The notes: generated by a model from the sequence alone, not told the origin. Shown: positions 8,186 through 17,870, counted from the stretch's first letter. The stretch is DNA of 62,004 bases from an uncultured Clostridia bacterium (GCA_947365965.1 CANAZG010000006.1:1-62004); one strand, 5' to 3'. Numbers and translations: made by a program.

Positions 8186-9593
8186 GGATCCCCTCCAGCT
8201 CCACGGTCACCTTGGTGCCCAGGCCCACCTGGCTCTCAAAGCGCAGCTCCCCCCGGTGGAGGGCCGCGATCTCCTTGCACAGAGCCAGCCCCAGCCCCGC
8301 GCCTCCCTGGGCCCGGGAGCGGGACTTGTCCACCATGTAGAAGGCCTCTGTGATCTTGTCCAGCTCCTCCTCCGGGATGCCCCGGCCCTGGTCCGTCACC
8401 GTGATGCGGTAGCCCGCCTCTGTCCGCTGCCCGTCCAGGGCCACCACCGTATCCGGCTCGGAGGCCTTGCGGGCGTTGTCCAGCAGATTTTGCAGCAGGG
8501 TCTGGAGCAGGGAGGGGTCCCCGGGCAGGGAGGCCTCCTCCGCCTGGACCACCAGGTGCAGGTTCTGGGCCGTCATGGCGGGCAGGGCGCTGCGCCCTGC
8601 CTGCTGGCACAGAAGGCCCATGTTCACGCTCTTCACCTCCGCCCGGGTGTGGCCCACCACCAGCAGGCTCATGAGGGCCAGGGACAGGTTCTCCAGCCGC
8701 TTGCCCTCGGAGAAGATATAGCTGGCGGCCTTGAAGCGCCGGTCCTCGTCCAGGGTGCGGGAGCGGAGCATGTCCGCGTAGCCGATGATGGAGGTGAGGG
8801 GGGTCTTCAGCTCGTGGACAAAGCTGCCGGTGAAGTCCTCCTGCCGACGGGCCGCGTCCTCCAGCTCCTGGACATTTTTGGCAATGGCGCCGGCCATGCG
8901 GTTGAAGCTGGCGGCCAGCTCGCCGATCTCGTCGTCCCCGGACACCTGGGCCCTGGGGGTGTAGTCCCCCTGGGCCAGCTGGGTGGCCACCCGGCCCAGG
9001 GCGCGGATGGGGGTGGTCAGCCAGTAGGCGAAGGCGAAAATCAGCGCCGCGCTGACCCCCACCACCAGCAGGGCCACCCAGCGGTAGACCTGGTAGTGGA
9101 TCTCCCGGTCGGAGAAGAGGGAGGAGATGTCCCGGACGGTCTCCATGTACAGGGCTCCGTCGGGCAGGGATATGGCCCCGGCGCAGTGGACCAGATGGCG
9201 GCCGGTGCGCTGGTCAAAGCGGAGGATGTAGCCCGAGGAGCGCTCGTCGATGCTGTTGAGCAGCTCCTGGTCGCTGGCGGAGGAGAGGGTGGAGTGGACC
9301 TGGATCCCCTCCTGGGTGCTGACCCGGAACTGACGGTCCGCAAAGTAGGGGTCCTCCCCCAGCGTGCGCCTGAGGCTGGCGGACTTGCCGTCCAGATTCT
9401 CCAGGGTGATGCCCCGGGCGGAGCAGACGGCCTCGTAGGTGATGCGCAGCATCTGCATCTCCTCCCGGGCCACGTCGATCTCCCGCTCCAGGGCGGACTG
9501 GAAGGAGAGGGAGATAAGCAGGTAGCTGCCCACGCTGGTGGAGAGCATGAGGATGCACAGCGCGGCCAGGGTCACCTTCCAGGCGAACTTCAT
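8175..9593 (-). CDS. membrane sensor histidine kinase
   Basis: A 472-residue kinase with TM1 (about residues 5-27), an extracytoplasmic sensor of roughly 140 residues, TM2 (about 175-195), a HAMP linker, HisKA with phospho-acceptor His260 in FVHELKTPLTS, and a HATPase domain with N, DQGRG and GLGLALC boxes. ATG 9593 overlaps the regulator's TGA as ATGA, which fixes the start; the longer open frame upstream is spurious. The paired OmpR regulator is immediately upstream. With the M15 peptidase downstream, a cell-envelope stimulus is plausible. Confidence 0.9.
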   Translation of the reverse strand: MKFAWKVTLAALCILMLSTSVGSYLLISLSFQSALEREIDVAREEMQMLRITYEAVCSARGITLENLDGKSASLRRTLGEDPYFADRQFRVSTQEGIQVHSTLSSASDQELLNSIDERSSGYILRFDQRTGRHLVHCAGAISLPDGALYMETVRDISSLFSDREIHYQVYRWVALLVVGVSAALIFAFAYWLTTPIRALGRVATQLAQGDYTPRAQVSGDDEIGELAASFNRMAGAIAKNVQELEDAARRQEDFTGSFVHELKTPLTSIIGYADMLRSRTLDEDRRFKAASYIFSEGKRLENLSLALMSLLVVGHTRAEVKSVNMGLLCQQAGRSALPAMTAQNLHLVVQAEEASLPGDPSLLQTLLQNLLDNARKASEPDTVVALDGQRTEAGYRITVTDQGRGIPEEELDKITEAFYMVDKSRSRAQGGAGLGLALCKEIAALHRGELRFESQVGLGTKVTVELEGIHVE

Positions 9594-10249
9594 TCCCTGA
9601 CCTCCAGCCGGTAGCCCACCTTGTAGACGGCGGCAATCCGCTCCTGCCAGCCCAGCTTTTTCCGCAGGCGCTGGACGTGGAGGTCCACGGTGCGGCTGTC
9701 GCCCATGTACTCGTTCTCCCACACCCGCTCGTAGATGGTCTCCCGGAAGAGGGCGATGTTCTTGTTCTGGAGGAAGAGCATGAGCAGGCTGTACTCCTTG
9801 GCCGTGAGGGGGACGGTCTCGCCGCCTTTGGTGACCACCCGGGACTGGGTGTCCACCGCCACGTCGTCCACCACGATGCGGGTGTCGGTCTTGTGGTAGC
9901 GGCGCAGGACGGTCTCCACCCGGGCCAGGAGCTCGGCGATCTCAAAGGGCTTGACGATGTAGTCGTCCGCCCCCAGCTTCAGGCCCTTGATCCGGTCCTT
10001 CACCGTGCTGCGGGCGGTGATGAAGATGACGGGGATCTCCAGAGGGGCCAAGTACTCCATGAGCTCAAAGCCGTCGATGCCCGGGAGCATCACGTCCAGC
10101 AGAATGAGGTCATAGCGCCTGGACTCCACGGCGTCCGCCGCCGCGGCGCCGTTGTCCAGACAGTCGCAGCTGTAGCCGGCGGAGGTGAGGGACATGTCCA
10201 GCAGATCCGCGATGGGCTTTTCGTCCTCAACGATCAAAATTCTTATCAT
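9590..10249 (-). CDS. OmpR/PhoB-family response regulator
   Basis: A 219-residue regulator with a receiver domain at residues 1-115 (acidic pocket Glu8/Asp9, phospho-acceptor Asp52, Thr in FITARS, Lys in IVKPFE) and a winged-helix DNA-binding domain ending at GYRLEVRE. It is first in the operon, with its own promoter in the divergent intergenic region, and is translationally coupled to the kinase by an ATGA overlap. Targets probably include its own operon with the M15 carboxypeptidase. Confidence 0.92.
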   Translation of the reverse strand: MIRILIVEDEKPIADLLDMSLTSAGYSCDCLDNGAAAADAVESRRYDLILLDVMLPGIDGFELMEYLAPLEIPVIFITARSTVKDRIKGLKLGADDYIVKPFEIAELLARVETVLRRYHKTDTRIVVDDVAVDTQSRVVTKGGETVPLTAKEYSLLMLFLQNKNIALFRETIYERVWENEYMGDSRTVDLHVQRLRKKLGWQERIAAVYKVGYRLEVRE

Positions 10250-10338
10250 GGAAGATACCTCTTTACAGGGAGGCGGGAGAGCGGAATGCCGATCCGGGCC
10301 GCGCCCGCCCGCCTGCGCTTCAATATGCCTGTTTTCTT

Positions 10339-10367
10339 AGAATAACAAATCTCCGCGAAAAATACAA
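10339..10367 (-). promoter_or_regulatory. promoter of the two-component operon
   Basis: TTGTAT (10362-10367), 17 bp, TATTCT (10339-10344) on the minus strand, about 90 bp before the regulator ATG. The 320-bp divergent region 10250-10570 otherwise holds only the opposing promoter. Confidence 0.6.
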
Positions 10368-10450
10368 CCGTGGGAAAGGGGAAAATTGCGGCGGAGAGGA
10401 ACAGGGGGAGCGTATTCCTGCGTTTGTTGTGAAGAAGGGCGAGAAACCTC

Positions 10451-10479
10451 TTGCCGCAGGGGAAAAAGTCTGCTATACT
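10451..10479 (+). promoter_or_regulatory. promoter of the cyclic-di-GMP relay operon
   Basis: TTGCCG (10451-10456), exact 17-bp spacer, TATACT (10474-10479) with a TGC extension before the -10. It leaves a leader of about 85 nt before the HD-GYP/GGDEF regulator. Confidence 0.75.
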
Positions 10480-10570
10480 ATACGGTGGTTGTTTGCCGGT
10501 TGAACGATCCGGCCTCCCAATCAATACAACACGTCAGGCTTTGCTTTTGACAGGAAAGGACGTGAAGCCT

Positions 10571-12688
10571 ATGAACAGTCCCGAACAGCGCCGCAGGCAG
10601 CGGATCCTCATCGCCGACGACTCCGAGATGAACCGCTCCATCCTGGCCGACATGCTGGGGGAGGAGTACGATATCCTGGAGGCGGAGGACGGCGTGAAGG
10701 CCGTGGCCGCGCTGCAGAAGTACCGCGCAGAGATCGATCTGGTCCTGCTGGACATCGTCATGCCGGAGATGGACGGCTTTGAGGTGCTCACGCTGATGAA
10801 TCAGCAGGGGTGGATCGAGGACATCCCCGTTATCATGATTACCGCTGAGACCGCTCCCGCCCACGTGGAGCGGGCCTACAACCTGGGAGCCACCGACTTC
10901 ATCAACCGTCCCTTCAACGCTATTGTGGTCCACCGCAGGGTGGTCAACACCACCCTGCTCTACGCCAAGCAGAAGAAGCTGGTGGGCATGGTTGCCGATC
11001 AGATCTATGAGAAGGAGCGCCAGTCCAGCCTCATGATCGACATCCTCAGCCACACCGTGGAGTTCCGCAACGGGGAGAGCGGCCAGCATGTGCTCCATAT
11101 CCGCACCCTCACGGAGCTGTTTTTGCAGCATCTGGCGCTCAAGACGGACCGCTACCCCCTCACCCAGGCGGACATCCGTCTCATCAGCACCGCCTCCACC
11201 CTCCACGACATCGGCAAAATCTCCATCCCCGGCGCGGTCATCAACAAGCCCGGCCGCCTCACCCAGGAGGAGTTCGAGATCATGAAGACCCACACCACCG
11301 TGGGCTCCGACATGATGGACAACCTCCCCAGCCACCAGCAGGACCCCCTGGTCAAGGTGGCCAGATCCATCTGCCGCTGGCACCACGAGCGCTGGGACGG
11401 CCGGGGCTACCCCGACGGCCTGAAGGGGGACGAGATTCCCATATCCGCCCAGATCGTCGCCCTGGCCGACGTGTACGACGCCCTCACCAGCCCCCGGGTC
11501 TACAAGCCCGCCATCCCCCACAGCAAGGCTGTGGAGATGATCCTGGACGGCCAGTGCGGCGTCTTTAACCCCCTGCTCATGGAGTGCCTCACCGAGATGG
11601 CGCCCAAGCTGCCCGAGGAGATGGGGGGCGACACCGGCGATCGGGTCAGCCGCATGGAGATGCGATCCGTGGCCGACGAGCTCCACCGCCATGAGGAGCT
11701 CTCCGCCTCCGAGCGGACCCTCCAGCTCCTGGAGCACGAGCGGATGAAGTTCAGCTTCTTCGCTGCCATGAGCAAGGAGATTCAGTTTGAATACACCGTC
11801 GTCCCCCCCATGATTACCCTCAACACCTGGGGGGCCAACCGGCTGGGCCTGAAGGAGACCGTCATGGACCCCATCCACAGCGAGAGCGTCCTGCACATCA
11901 TGGACGCCGGGACCATGGCCAGCCTCTCCCAGGCTCTGCAGGCCACCAGCCCCGCCCAGCCCGTGGTCAAGTTCGACTGCCGGACCCGGATCGGCGAGGA
12001 GGACCGCTGGACCCGGATTATCGCCCGGGCCACCTGGTCCAGCGACGAGCCCCCCCAGTACACCGGGGCCATCGGCAAGGCCATCGACATCCACGACTCC
12101 CGCATGAAGCTGGACACCCTGGAGCGCATGGCCTCCCACGACAACCTCACCGGCCTTCTCAACCACGCCAGCGCCAGGGAGCGGATCATCGCCCGCATGG
12201 AGGATGAGCCGGGCAGCCGCTTCGCCATGGCCATCATTGATCTGGACCACTTCAAGTCCGCCAACGACACCTACGGCCACATCTTCGGGGACAACGTGCT
12301 CCGGTTCCTGGCCGCCAAGCTGTGCGAGAGCATCCGGGGCGGGGACATCGCCGCGCGGGTGGGCGGGGACGAGTTCCTGCTGTTTCTGGAGTACCGGGGG
12401 GACGCGAGGCCCATCATCTCCCGCATCTTCAACGCCCTGACCTCCTGTTCCTTCGAGAACTTCCCCATCTCCATCAGCATGGGCGTGGCCCGCACCGCCG
12501 TGGTGGGCACGGATTACGAGACCCTGTTCAACGCCGCAGATCAGGCCCTCTACGCGGTCAAGCGCTCCGGACGGGGACGCTACCGCTTTTATGACGAGGG
12601 TATGCGCAAGATGTTTTCCGCCATCTCGCCCATTGACGGCGCGGAGGGCGGCGACGAATACAAAGGAGAGGACGGTATACTGCTATGA
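10571..12688 (+). CDS. REC-HD-GYP-PAS-GGDEF bifunctional cyclic-di-GMP regulator
   Basis: A 705-residue protein with four domains: receiver (phospho-acceptor Asp61), HD-GYP phosphodiesterase (HDIGK near residue 213, GYP near 278 within GRGYPDG), a PAS-like segment (about 400-525), and a GGDEF diguanylate cyclase. The GGDEF signature (598-602) is intact, and RGGD five residues before it matches the allosteric RxxD inhibition site. One protein can therefore make and break cyclic-di-GMP, with phosphorylation as a likely switch. ATG 10571 follows AGGAAAGGA; a GTG three codons earlier is too close to that site. It overlaps the next gene (HPt) by ATGA. Confidence 0.9.
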   Translation: MNSPEQRRRQRILIADDSEMNRSILADMLGEEYDILEAEDGVKAVAALQKYRAEIDLVLLDIVMPEMDGFEVLTLMNQQGWIEDIPVIMITAETAPAHVERAYNLGATDFINRPFNAIVVHRRVVNTTLLYAKQKKLVGMVADQIYEKERQSSLMIDILSHTVEFRNGESGQHVLHIRTLTELFLQHLALKTDRYPLTQADIRLISTASTLHDIGKISIPGAVINKPGRLTQEEFEIMKTHTTVGSDMMDNLPSHQQDPLVKVARSICRWHHERWDGRGYPDGLKGDEIPISAQIVALADVYDALTSPRVYKPAIPHSKAVEMILDGQCGVFNPLLMECLTEMAPKLPEEMGGDTGDRVSRMEMRSVADELHRHEELSASERTLQLLEHERMKFSFFAAMSKEIQFEYTVVPPMITLNTWGANRLGLKETVMDPIHSESVLHIMDAGTMASLSQALQATSPAQPVVKFDCRTRIGEEDRWTRIIARATWSSDEPPQYTGAIGKAIDIHDSRMKLDTLERMASHDNLTGLLNHASARERIIARMEDEPGSRFAMAIIDLDHFKSANDTYGHIFGDNVLRFLAAKLCESIRGGDIAARVGGDEFLLFLEYRGDARPIISRIFNALTSCSFENFPISISMGVARTAVVGTDYETLFNAADQALYAVKRSGRGRYRFYDEGMRKMFSAISPIDGAEGGDEYKGEDGILL

Positions 12689-13047
12689 CCCTTCAGGAGT
12701 GCTACGCCGCTCTGGACGGCGACTTCGCCGGCGTCTCCGGACGTCTGCCCAGCGAGAAATTCATCCAGAAGTACGTACTCAAGTTTCTGGACGACGGCAG
12801 CTTTGACCTGCTGCTCCAGTCCATGGAGACCGAGAACTGGGAAGAGGCCTTCCGGGCCGCCCACACCATCAAGGGCATGTGTCAGAACCTGGATTTCACC
12901 CGGCTCTACCGCTCCAGCAGCGCCCTGAGCGAGGCCCTGCGCCACGGCGTGACGCCCGAGGCCCCCGGCCTGCTGGAGCAGGTGCGCGCGGACTACGGAC
13001 AGACGGTGGAGGCCATCCGGGCCTTCCGGGAGGGTCTGGGCGCGTGA
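12685..13047 (+). CDS. HPt (histidine phosphotransfer) domain protein
   Basis: A 120-residue single-domain HPt protein. The signature AAHTIKGMC places the phosphorylatable His at residue 60. It carries phosphate between receivers in multistep relays. The ATGA overlap with the cyclic-di-GMP regulator and the hybrid kinase 36 bp downstream make a kinase-REC to HPt to regulator-REC route the simplest reading. Confidence 0.88.
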   Translation: MTLQECYAALDGDFAGVSGRLPSEKFIQKYVLKFLDDGSFDLLLQSMETENWEEAFRAAHTIKGMCQNLDFTRLYRSSSALSEALRHGVTPEAPGLLEQVRADYGQTVEAIRAFREGLGA

Positions 13048-13082
13048 AAATGATCCCCGAGGCTCCAAGGAGGTGCTGACAG

Positions 13083-15635
13083 ATGAGCAAGCTGAAAATC
13101 CAGACCCCCCGGTTTCTGACCGTCAGCCTGATTCTGGCGTCTATCCTGACGGTGTGCATCTTTACCTTCCTGGGCGTATATATGACCCGGCGGAGCGCCA
13201 ACACCATCGGCGAGGTGGGCAAGTTCTACATGAACGGCATGAGCGAACAGATTTCTCTCCACTTTGCCACCACCATTGACCTGCGCCTGGGCCAGGTGGA
13301 GGCCATGGTGCAGACCTATGAGCCGGGCACGGCCAGCCGCCAGAAGCTGGCCAGCGATTTGATCTTCAGCGCCCAGGTCCGGGACTTCAACTGCCTGGGC
13401 TACTACAACGGCGAGGGCGGCTTTGAGATGCTCTACGGCGGAGACATCCAGATCACAGACCCGGCACCCTTCCTCTCCTCCCTGCGCGAGGGGGAGAAAA
13501 AAGTGGCTGTGGGCACCAGCGTGTCGGGGGAGAAGCTGGTGCTCATGGGCGTACCTGCGGCCTACGACATGGAGGATGGTGAGAAGTCCATCGCCCTGGT
13601 GGCGGGCATTCCGGTGGAGTACATCAGCGACACCCTCTCCCTCAACACCACCGACTCCGTGGTCTACTCCTACATCATCCGCAAGGACGGCTCCTTTGTC
13701 ATCCGCTCCTCGGATGGCTTCCAGGACACCTACTTTGAGCAGATCCGCGCCGTGTTTGAGGAGGCGGGCAGCTCCGGCGGGGAGCGGTACATCCGCGAGC
13801 TCCAGGCCAGCATGGACAATAACGAGGACTACTCCACGGTACTGGAGATCGGCAAGGAGCGCCGCCATCTCCACTGCACCCGGCTGGCCTACTCGGAGTG
13901 GCATCTGGTCATCGTCATGCCCTACGGCAGCCTGGACGAGGAGATATCCACCCTTACCAGCCAGTGGATCTTCATGACCCTGACAGGCAGCGCCATCATC
14001 CTGACCGCGCTGGCGCTGATCTTCGCCAGATACATGAAGATGACCCGGGAGCAGATGGTGGAGCTGGACAACGCCCGGCGGGAGGCCATTCACGCCAACC
14101 GGGCCAAGAGCGAGTTCCTCTCCAACATGAGCCACGACATCCGCACCCCCATGAACGCCATCGTGGGCATGACGGCCATCGCCACCGCCAACATCGGCGA
14201 CATGCAGCAGGTGCAGAACTGTCTGAAAAAGATCTCCCTCTCCGGCAAGCACCTGCTGGGGCTCATCAACGACGTGCTGGACATGAGCAAGATCGAGAGC
14301 GGCAAGATGACCCTCAACGAGGATCAGGTCTCCCTGCGGGAGGTGATGGACAGTCTGGTGAGCATTGTCCAGCCCCAGGTGCGCTCCAAGCGGCAGCGGT
14401 TTGACGTGTGCATCCACGATATTTCCACGGAGAACGTGCGCTGCGACAGTGTGCGGCTCAATCAGGTGCTGCTGAACATCCTGGGCAACGCGGTGAAGTT
14501 CACCCCTGAGGAGGGGGAGATTCACGTGTCCATGTACGAGGAGGACTCGGACAAGGGCGAGGACTATGTGCGCATCCACTTCCGCATCAAGGACTCGGGT
14601 ATCGGCATGACGCCGGAGTTCAAGGCGAAAATCTTCGAGTCCTTTGTCCGGGAGGACAACGCCCGGGTCCGCCGCACCGAGGGCTCCGGCCTGGGCATGA
14701 CCATCACCAAGTACATCGTGGACGCCATGGGAGGCTCCATTGAGGTGGAGAGCGAGCTGGGCCAGGGGACGGAGTTCCACGTGTGCGTGGACCTGCTCAA
14801 GGCCGTGATCCAGGAGGCGGACATGGTCCTGCCGGACTGGAACATGCTGGTGGTGGACGATGACCAGCAGCTGTGCGAGAGCACGGTGGACTCCCTGAAG
14901 GCCATCGGCGTCCACGCGGAGTGGACCATGGACGCCCAGAGTGCCTTCCGGATGGTGGAGGAGCGGCACAACACGCCCGGGGAGTACCAGGTCATCCTGC
15001 TGGACTGGAAGCTGCCGGATATGGACGGCATCAAGGCCGCACGGGAGATTCGCCGCCGGTTCGGCAGCGAGGTGCCCATCCTGCTCATCTCGGCCTACGA
15101 CTGGAGCGAGATCGAGGCGGAGGCCAAGGATGCGGGGATCACCGGCTTCATCTCCAAGCCCCTCTTCAAGTCCACCCTGTTCTACGGCCTGAAGCCCTAT
15201 CTGGCCCCGGACCAGGATGGCGGGCCCCAGAAGATGGAGACTGCCACGGACTTTACCGGACGGCGGGTCCTGCTGGCGGAGGACAACGAGCTCAACTGGG
15301 AGATCGCCGAGGAGCTGCTCAGCAGTCAGGGTCTGGCCCTGGACTGGGCGGAGGACGGCCACGTCTGCGTGGACATGTTCCAGGCCAAGGACCCGGGGTA
15401 CTACGACGCGGTGCTCATGGATCTGCGGATGCCCATCATGAACGGCTACGAAGCCACGGAGGCCATCCGGGGGCTGGACCGGCCAGACGCCAAGACCATC
15501 CCCATCATCGCCATGACCGCCGACGCCTTTGCCGAGGATATCAAGAAGTGCCTGGACTGCGGCATGAACGCCCACGTGGCCAAGCCCATCGATGTGCGGG
15601 AGGTATCCCGGCTGCTGCAAAAGTACATGAAGTGA
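13083..15635 (+). CDS. hybrid sensor kinase with two receiver domains
   Basis: An 850-residue membrane kinase: TM1 (about 12-33), a large extracytoplasmic Cache-like sensor (about 35-290), TM2 (about 293-316), a coiled linker, HisKA with His351 in NMSHDIRTPMN, HATPase (GLGMTITK box), then REC1 (Asp641 in LLDWKLPDMDG) and REC2 (Asp780 in LMDLRMPIMNG). Both receivers keep their acidic pocket and Lys, so both could accept phosphate. There is no output domain, so it needs a phosphotransfer partner, which the HPt gene next door supplies. GGAGG lies 6-8 nt before the ATG. Confidence 0.92.
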   Translation: MSKLKIQTPRFLTVSLILASILTVCIFTFLGVYMTRRSANTIGEVGKFYMNGMSEQISLHFATTIDLRLGQVEAMVQTYEPGTASRQKLASDLIFSAQVRDFNCLGYYNGEGGFEMLYGGDIQITDPAPFLSSLREGEKKVAVGTSVSGEKLVLMGVPAAYDMEDGEKSIALVAGIPVEYISDTLSLNTTDSVVYSYIIRKDGSFVIRSSDGFQDTYFEQIRAVFEEAGSSGGERYIRELQASMDNNEDYSTVLEIGKERRHLHCTRLAYSEWHLVIVMPYGSLDEEISTLTSQWIFMTLTGSAIILTALALIFARYMKMTREQMVELDNARREAIHANRAKSEFLSNMSHDIRTPMNAIVGMTAIATANIGDMQQVQNCLKKISLSGKHLLGLINDVLDMSKIESGKMTLNEDQVSLREVMDSLVSIVQPQVRSKRQRFDVCIHDISTENVRCDSVRLNQVLLNILGNAVKFTPEEGEIHVSMYEEDSDKGEDYVRIHFRIKDSGIGMTPEFKAKIFESFVREDNARVRRTEGSGLGMTITKYIVDAMGGSIEVESELGQGTEFHVCVDLLKAVIQEADMVLPDWNMLVVDDDQQLCESTVDSLKAIGVHAEWTMDAQSAFRMVEERHNTPGEYQVILLDWKLPDMDGIKAAREIRRRFGSEVPILLISAYDWSEIEAEAKDAGITGFISKPLFKSTLFYGLKPYLAPDQDGGPQKMETATDFTGRRVLLAEDNELNWEIAEELLSSQGLALDWAEDGHVCVDMFQAKDPGYYDAVLMDLRMPIMNGYEATEAIRGLDRPDAKTIPIIAMTADAFAEDIKKCLDCGMNAHVAKPIDVREVSRLLQKYMK

Positions 15636-15639
15636 TCGA

Positions 15640-15671
15640 AAGGCCCCGGACCAGAGCTGGTCCGGGGCCTT
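15640..15671. terminator. hairpin between convergent genes
   Basis: Perfect 14-bp arms (15640-15653 and 15658-15671) around a 4-nt loop, directly after the hybrid kinase stop. U-tracts are short (TT on plus, TTTC on minus). It probably ends both the kinase operon and the convergent helicase gene. Confidence 0.65.
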
Positions 15672-15725
15672 GGCGCGTGGGGCGCATTTGTTAGAGGGGA
15701 CGCAGAGGCGAGCGCCGCTTGCCCC

Positions 15726-17870
15726 CTACATAAAACGGGTCAGCTGAATCTTCCCCTGCCGCAGGCAGGCGGCCAGATCAATTTTCTTGGTCCCAGCCTC
15801 CATGAAGGCGATGGTGGCGAAGGTCCCCTTCCGGCCTGTCAGCAGTCCCCGACCGAAGACCTTGTGGGTGACCTCTGTGCCGGGAAGGTAGTCCTTCATC
15901 CAGGCGCTGAGCTGCTCTGCGGTGGGGCCCGCCGCCTTTGGGGTCCGGGCCCTGCGCTTCTCCGTGTCCTGACGCTTCTCCGCTGTCTGCCCCCTCTCCT
16001 GCGCCTGCCGCTGGTCCCGCTTCTCCGCCGGGGGCGCCTCCCCCAGGAACTGGGACACAAAGGGGAAGGAGACGTCGGCTGGCTCCCCGAACTTCTTCTC
16101 GTAGCACAGGAGCTCCAGCTGCTTTCTCGCTCGGGTGGCCCCCACGTAGAAAAGCCGCCGCTCCTCCTCCAGCTCCTCCCCCTCCTCCGCCGAGGGGAGC
16201 AGGCCCTCCGACGCGTCGATGAGGATGACGCGGTCATACTCCAGGCCCTTGCTGGCGTGAATGGTGGAGAGGGTCAGCGGGCACTCCGGCCGGAGGGGCA
16301 TGGCCTCGACGATGCCGCGCAGCTCCCGCAGACGCAGGAGGAACTTGCCCAGAACGGGAGTCTGGTTGGCCAGGGAGAGAAGGATGTCCAATCTGGCCGT
16401 GTCGCTGTGCTGATCCTGGAGGTAGTCCCCGTAGCCCATGTACCGCACCAGCCGCTGAATGGCGGCAAAGCTGGTCAGGCCGGGCATCTTGGCGTAGTGG
16501 GTCTGCAGGGCCTTCACCTTCCCCATCTGCCAGGGCTCCAGCCGGCCGCTCTCCAGCAGGGTCTCGAAGACGCTCCGGTCCCGGCCTGCGCCGTAGAGCA
16601 GACTGGTGAGCACGGCCTTCTTGATCCTCAGATCCAGCTTGTAATAGAAGCGGAGGAACAGGTCCCCGTCTCCGTCGTTAAAGGCGAACTCCAGCATGTC
16701 GGTGATGTCCCGCACCAGAGGGCTGGTGAAGAAGAAGGCCTCCCGCTGACGGCAGGAGCAGGGGATGCCCCGCTGGTCCAGCAGGTCCAGGAGGGGCAGG
16801 GCGCTGTCGTTGTTGCGGTAGAGGATGGCGGTGGACTCCGTGCAGTTCTCCGCCACCTTCAGGAGGTAGTTGTACTGGCGGTTGTAGTCCTCCAGGGTGA
16901 TCCTCCGGATGGGGCAGCCCTGCTGGTTCTCCGTGCGCATCCGCTTGGGGCGGCGGTTCTGGTTGCGGCGGATGAAGGCGTCCGCCCGCTCCACAATGGC
17001 CCGGGTGGAGCGGTAGTTGGTCTCCAGCTTCAATATCCTTGCGCCGGGAAAGACCTCCTCGAACTCCAGCAGGGCCTGGGGCCACGCGGCTCGGAAGCCG
17101 TAGATGCTCTGGTCCTCGTCCCCCACCATGAAGAGGCTCTTCGAGGCCAGCAGGCGGAGGATGGCGTGCTGAATCTTGGAGGTGTCCTGGGCCTCGTCCA
17201 CGCAGATATAGGGCCACCGGCGGCGGAAGTGGGCCAGGATGTCCGGGTGCTTGCGGAGGATGCGGCAGGTGAAAACCATCTGGTCGTCGTAGTCCATGCG
17301 CCGGCTGCGGAGCAGATAGTCTTGGTACTCGAAGTACACCCGGGGGAAGTCCATCCCCTCCACCTTGTGGGCGTAGATCTCCGCTTCGGTGAGCATCATG
17401 TTCTTGCAGTAGGTGATGTGGGTGCGGGCGGTCTTTACCAGGAGCTCGCTGGGGAAGGCGGCGCCGGTGCGGACCAGCAGATCCCGGATGACGCCGCTCA
17501 GCTGCCGCTCATTGTCCAGCAGGGCAAAGGGCTCCGTGCCCCGCTGCCGGGCGTAGTATCCGATCACCACGGCGCACAGGCCGTTGATGGTGCGGAAGGT
17601 GAGCCTCCCAGCCTGCTCCTCCCCGAAGAAGCCTACAAACCGGGCCCTCATGTCCCGGGTGGCGGCCACCGTGTAGGTCACGGTGAGAATCTGCTCCGGA
17701 GGGATGCCCCGGCAGCAGAGCATGTACCCCAGCCGGGTGACCAGCACGGTGGTTTTGCCGCTTCCCGGCACAGCCAGCAGCAGAGCGGGCCCCTCCGTCA
17801 GGCGGACCGCCTCCTCCTGCTGCGGGTTCAGGGGGATGGGATATTGGGCCCTGAATTCCTCGTACGTCAT
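15726..17870 (-). CDS. UvrD/PcrA-like superfamily 1 DNA helicase
   Basis: A 714-residue ATP-dependent 3'-5' helicase. The N-terminal Q motif NPQQEEAV is followed by Walker A AVPGSGKTT, Walker B VDEAQD, GDEDQSIYGFR (motif III), LETNYRS (motif IV) and TIHASKGLEYD/VGATRARKQLEL (motifs V-VI). The C-terminal end has a basic, low-complexity linker and then a small PcrA-type tail (VFGRGLLTGRKG) that in PcrA contacts RNA polymerase. ATG 17870 overlaps the HutD stop as ATGA and is preferred to an ATG five codons earlier. It is shorter than classic UvrD and may be a paralogue. Confidence 0.85.
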   Translation of the reverse strand: MTYEEFRAQYPIPLNPQQEEAVRLTEGPALLLAVPGSGKTTVLVTRLGYMLCCRGIPPEQILTVTYTVAATRDMRARFVGFFGEEQAGRLTFRTINGLCAVVIGYYARQRGTEPFALLDNERQLSGVIRDLLVRTGAAFPSELLVKTARTHITYCKNMMLTEAEIYAHKVEGMDFPRVYFEYQDYLLRSRRMDYDDQMVFTCRILRKHPDILAHFRRRWPYICVDEAQDTSKIQHAILRLLASKSLFMVGDEDQSIYGFRAAWPQALLEFEEVFPGARILKLETNYRSTRAIVERADAFIRRNQNRRPKRMRTENQQGCPIRRITLEDYNRQYNYLLKVAENCTESTAILYRNNDSALPLLDLLDQRGIPCSCRQREAFFFTSPLVRDITDMLEFAFNDGDGDLFLRFYYKLDLRIKKAVLTSLLYGAGRDRSVFETLLESGRLEPWQMGKVKALQTHYAKMPGLTSFAAIQRLVRYMGYGDYLQDQHSDTARLDILLSLANQTPVLGKFLLRLRELRGIVEAMPLRPECPLTLSTIHASKGLEYDRVILIDASEGLLPSAEEGEELEEERRLFYVGATRARKQLELLCYEKKFGEPADVSFPFVSQFLGEAPPAEKRDQRQAQERGQTAEKRQDTEKRRARTPKAAGPTAEQLSAWMKDYLPGTEVTHKVFGRGLLTGRKGTFATIAFMEAGTKKIDLAACLRQGKIQLTRFM

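Noticed and set aside
6299-10249. Vancomycin resistance cluster
   Set aside because: Only a VanY-like peptidase and a two-component pair are present; the ligase, dehydrogenase and dipeptidase genes required for resistance are absent.
12993-15620. An 875-codon frame opposite the hybrid kinase
   Set aside because: Antisense shadow of a gene with full kinase and receiver motifs.
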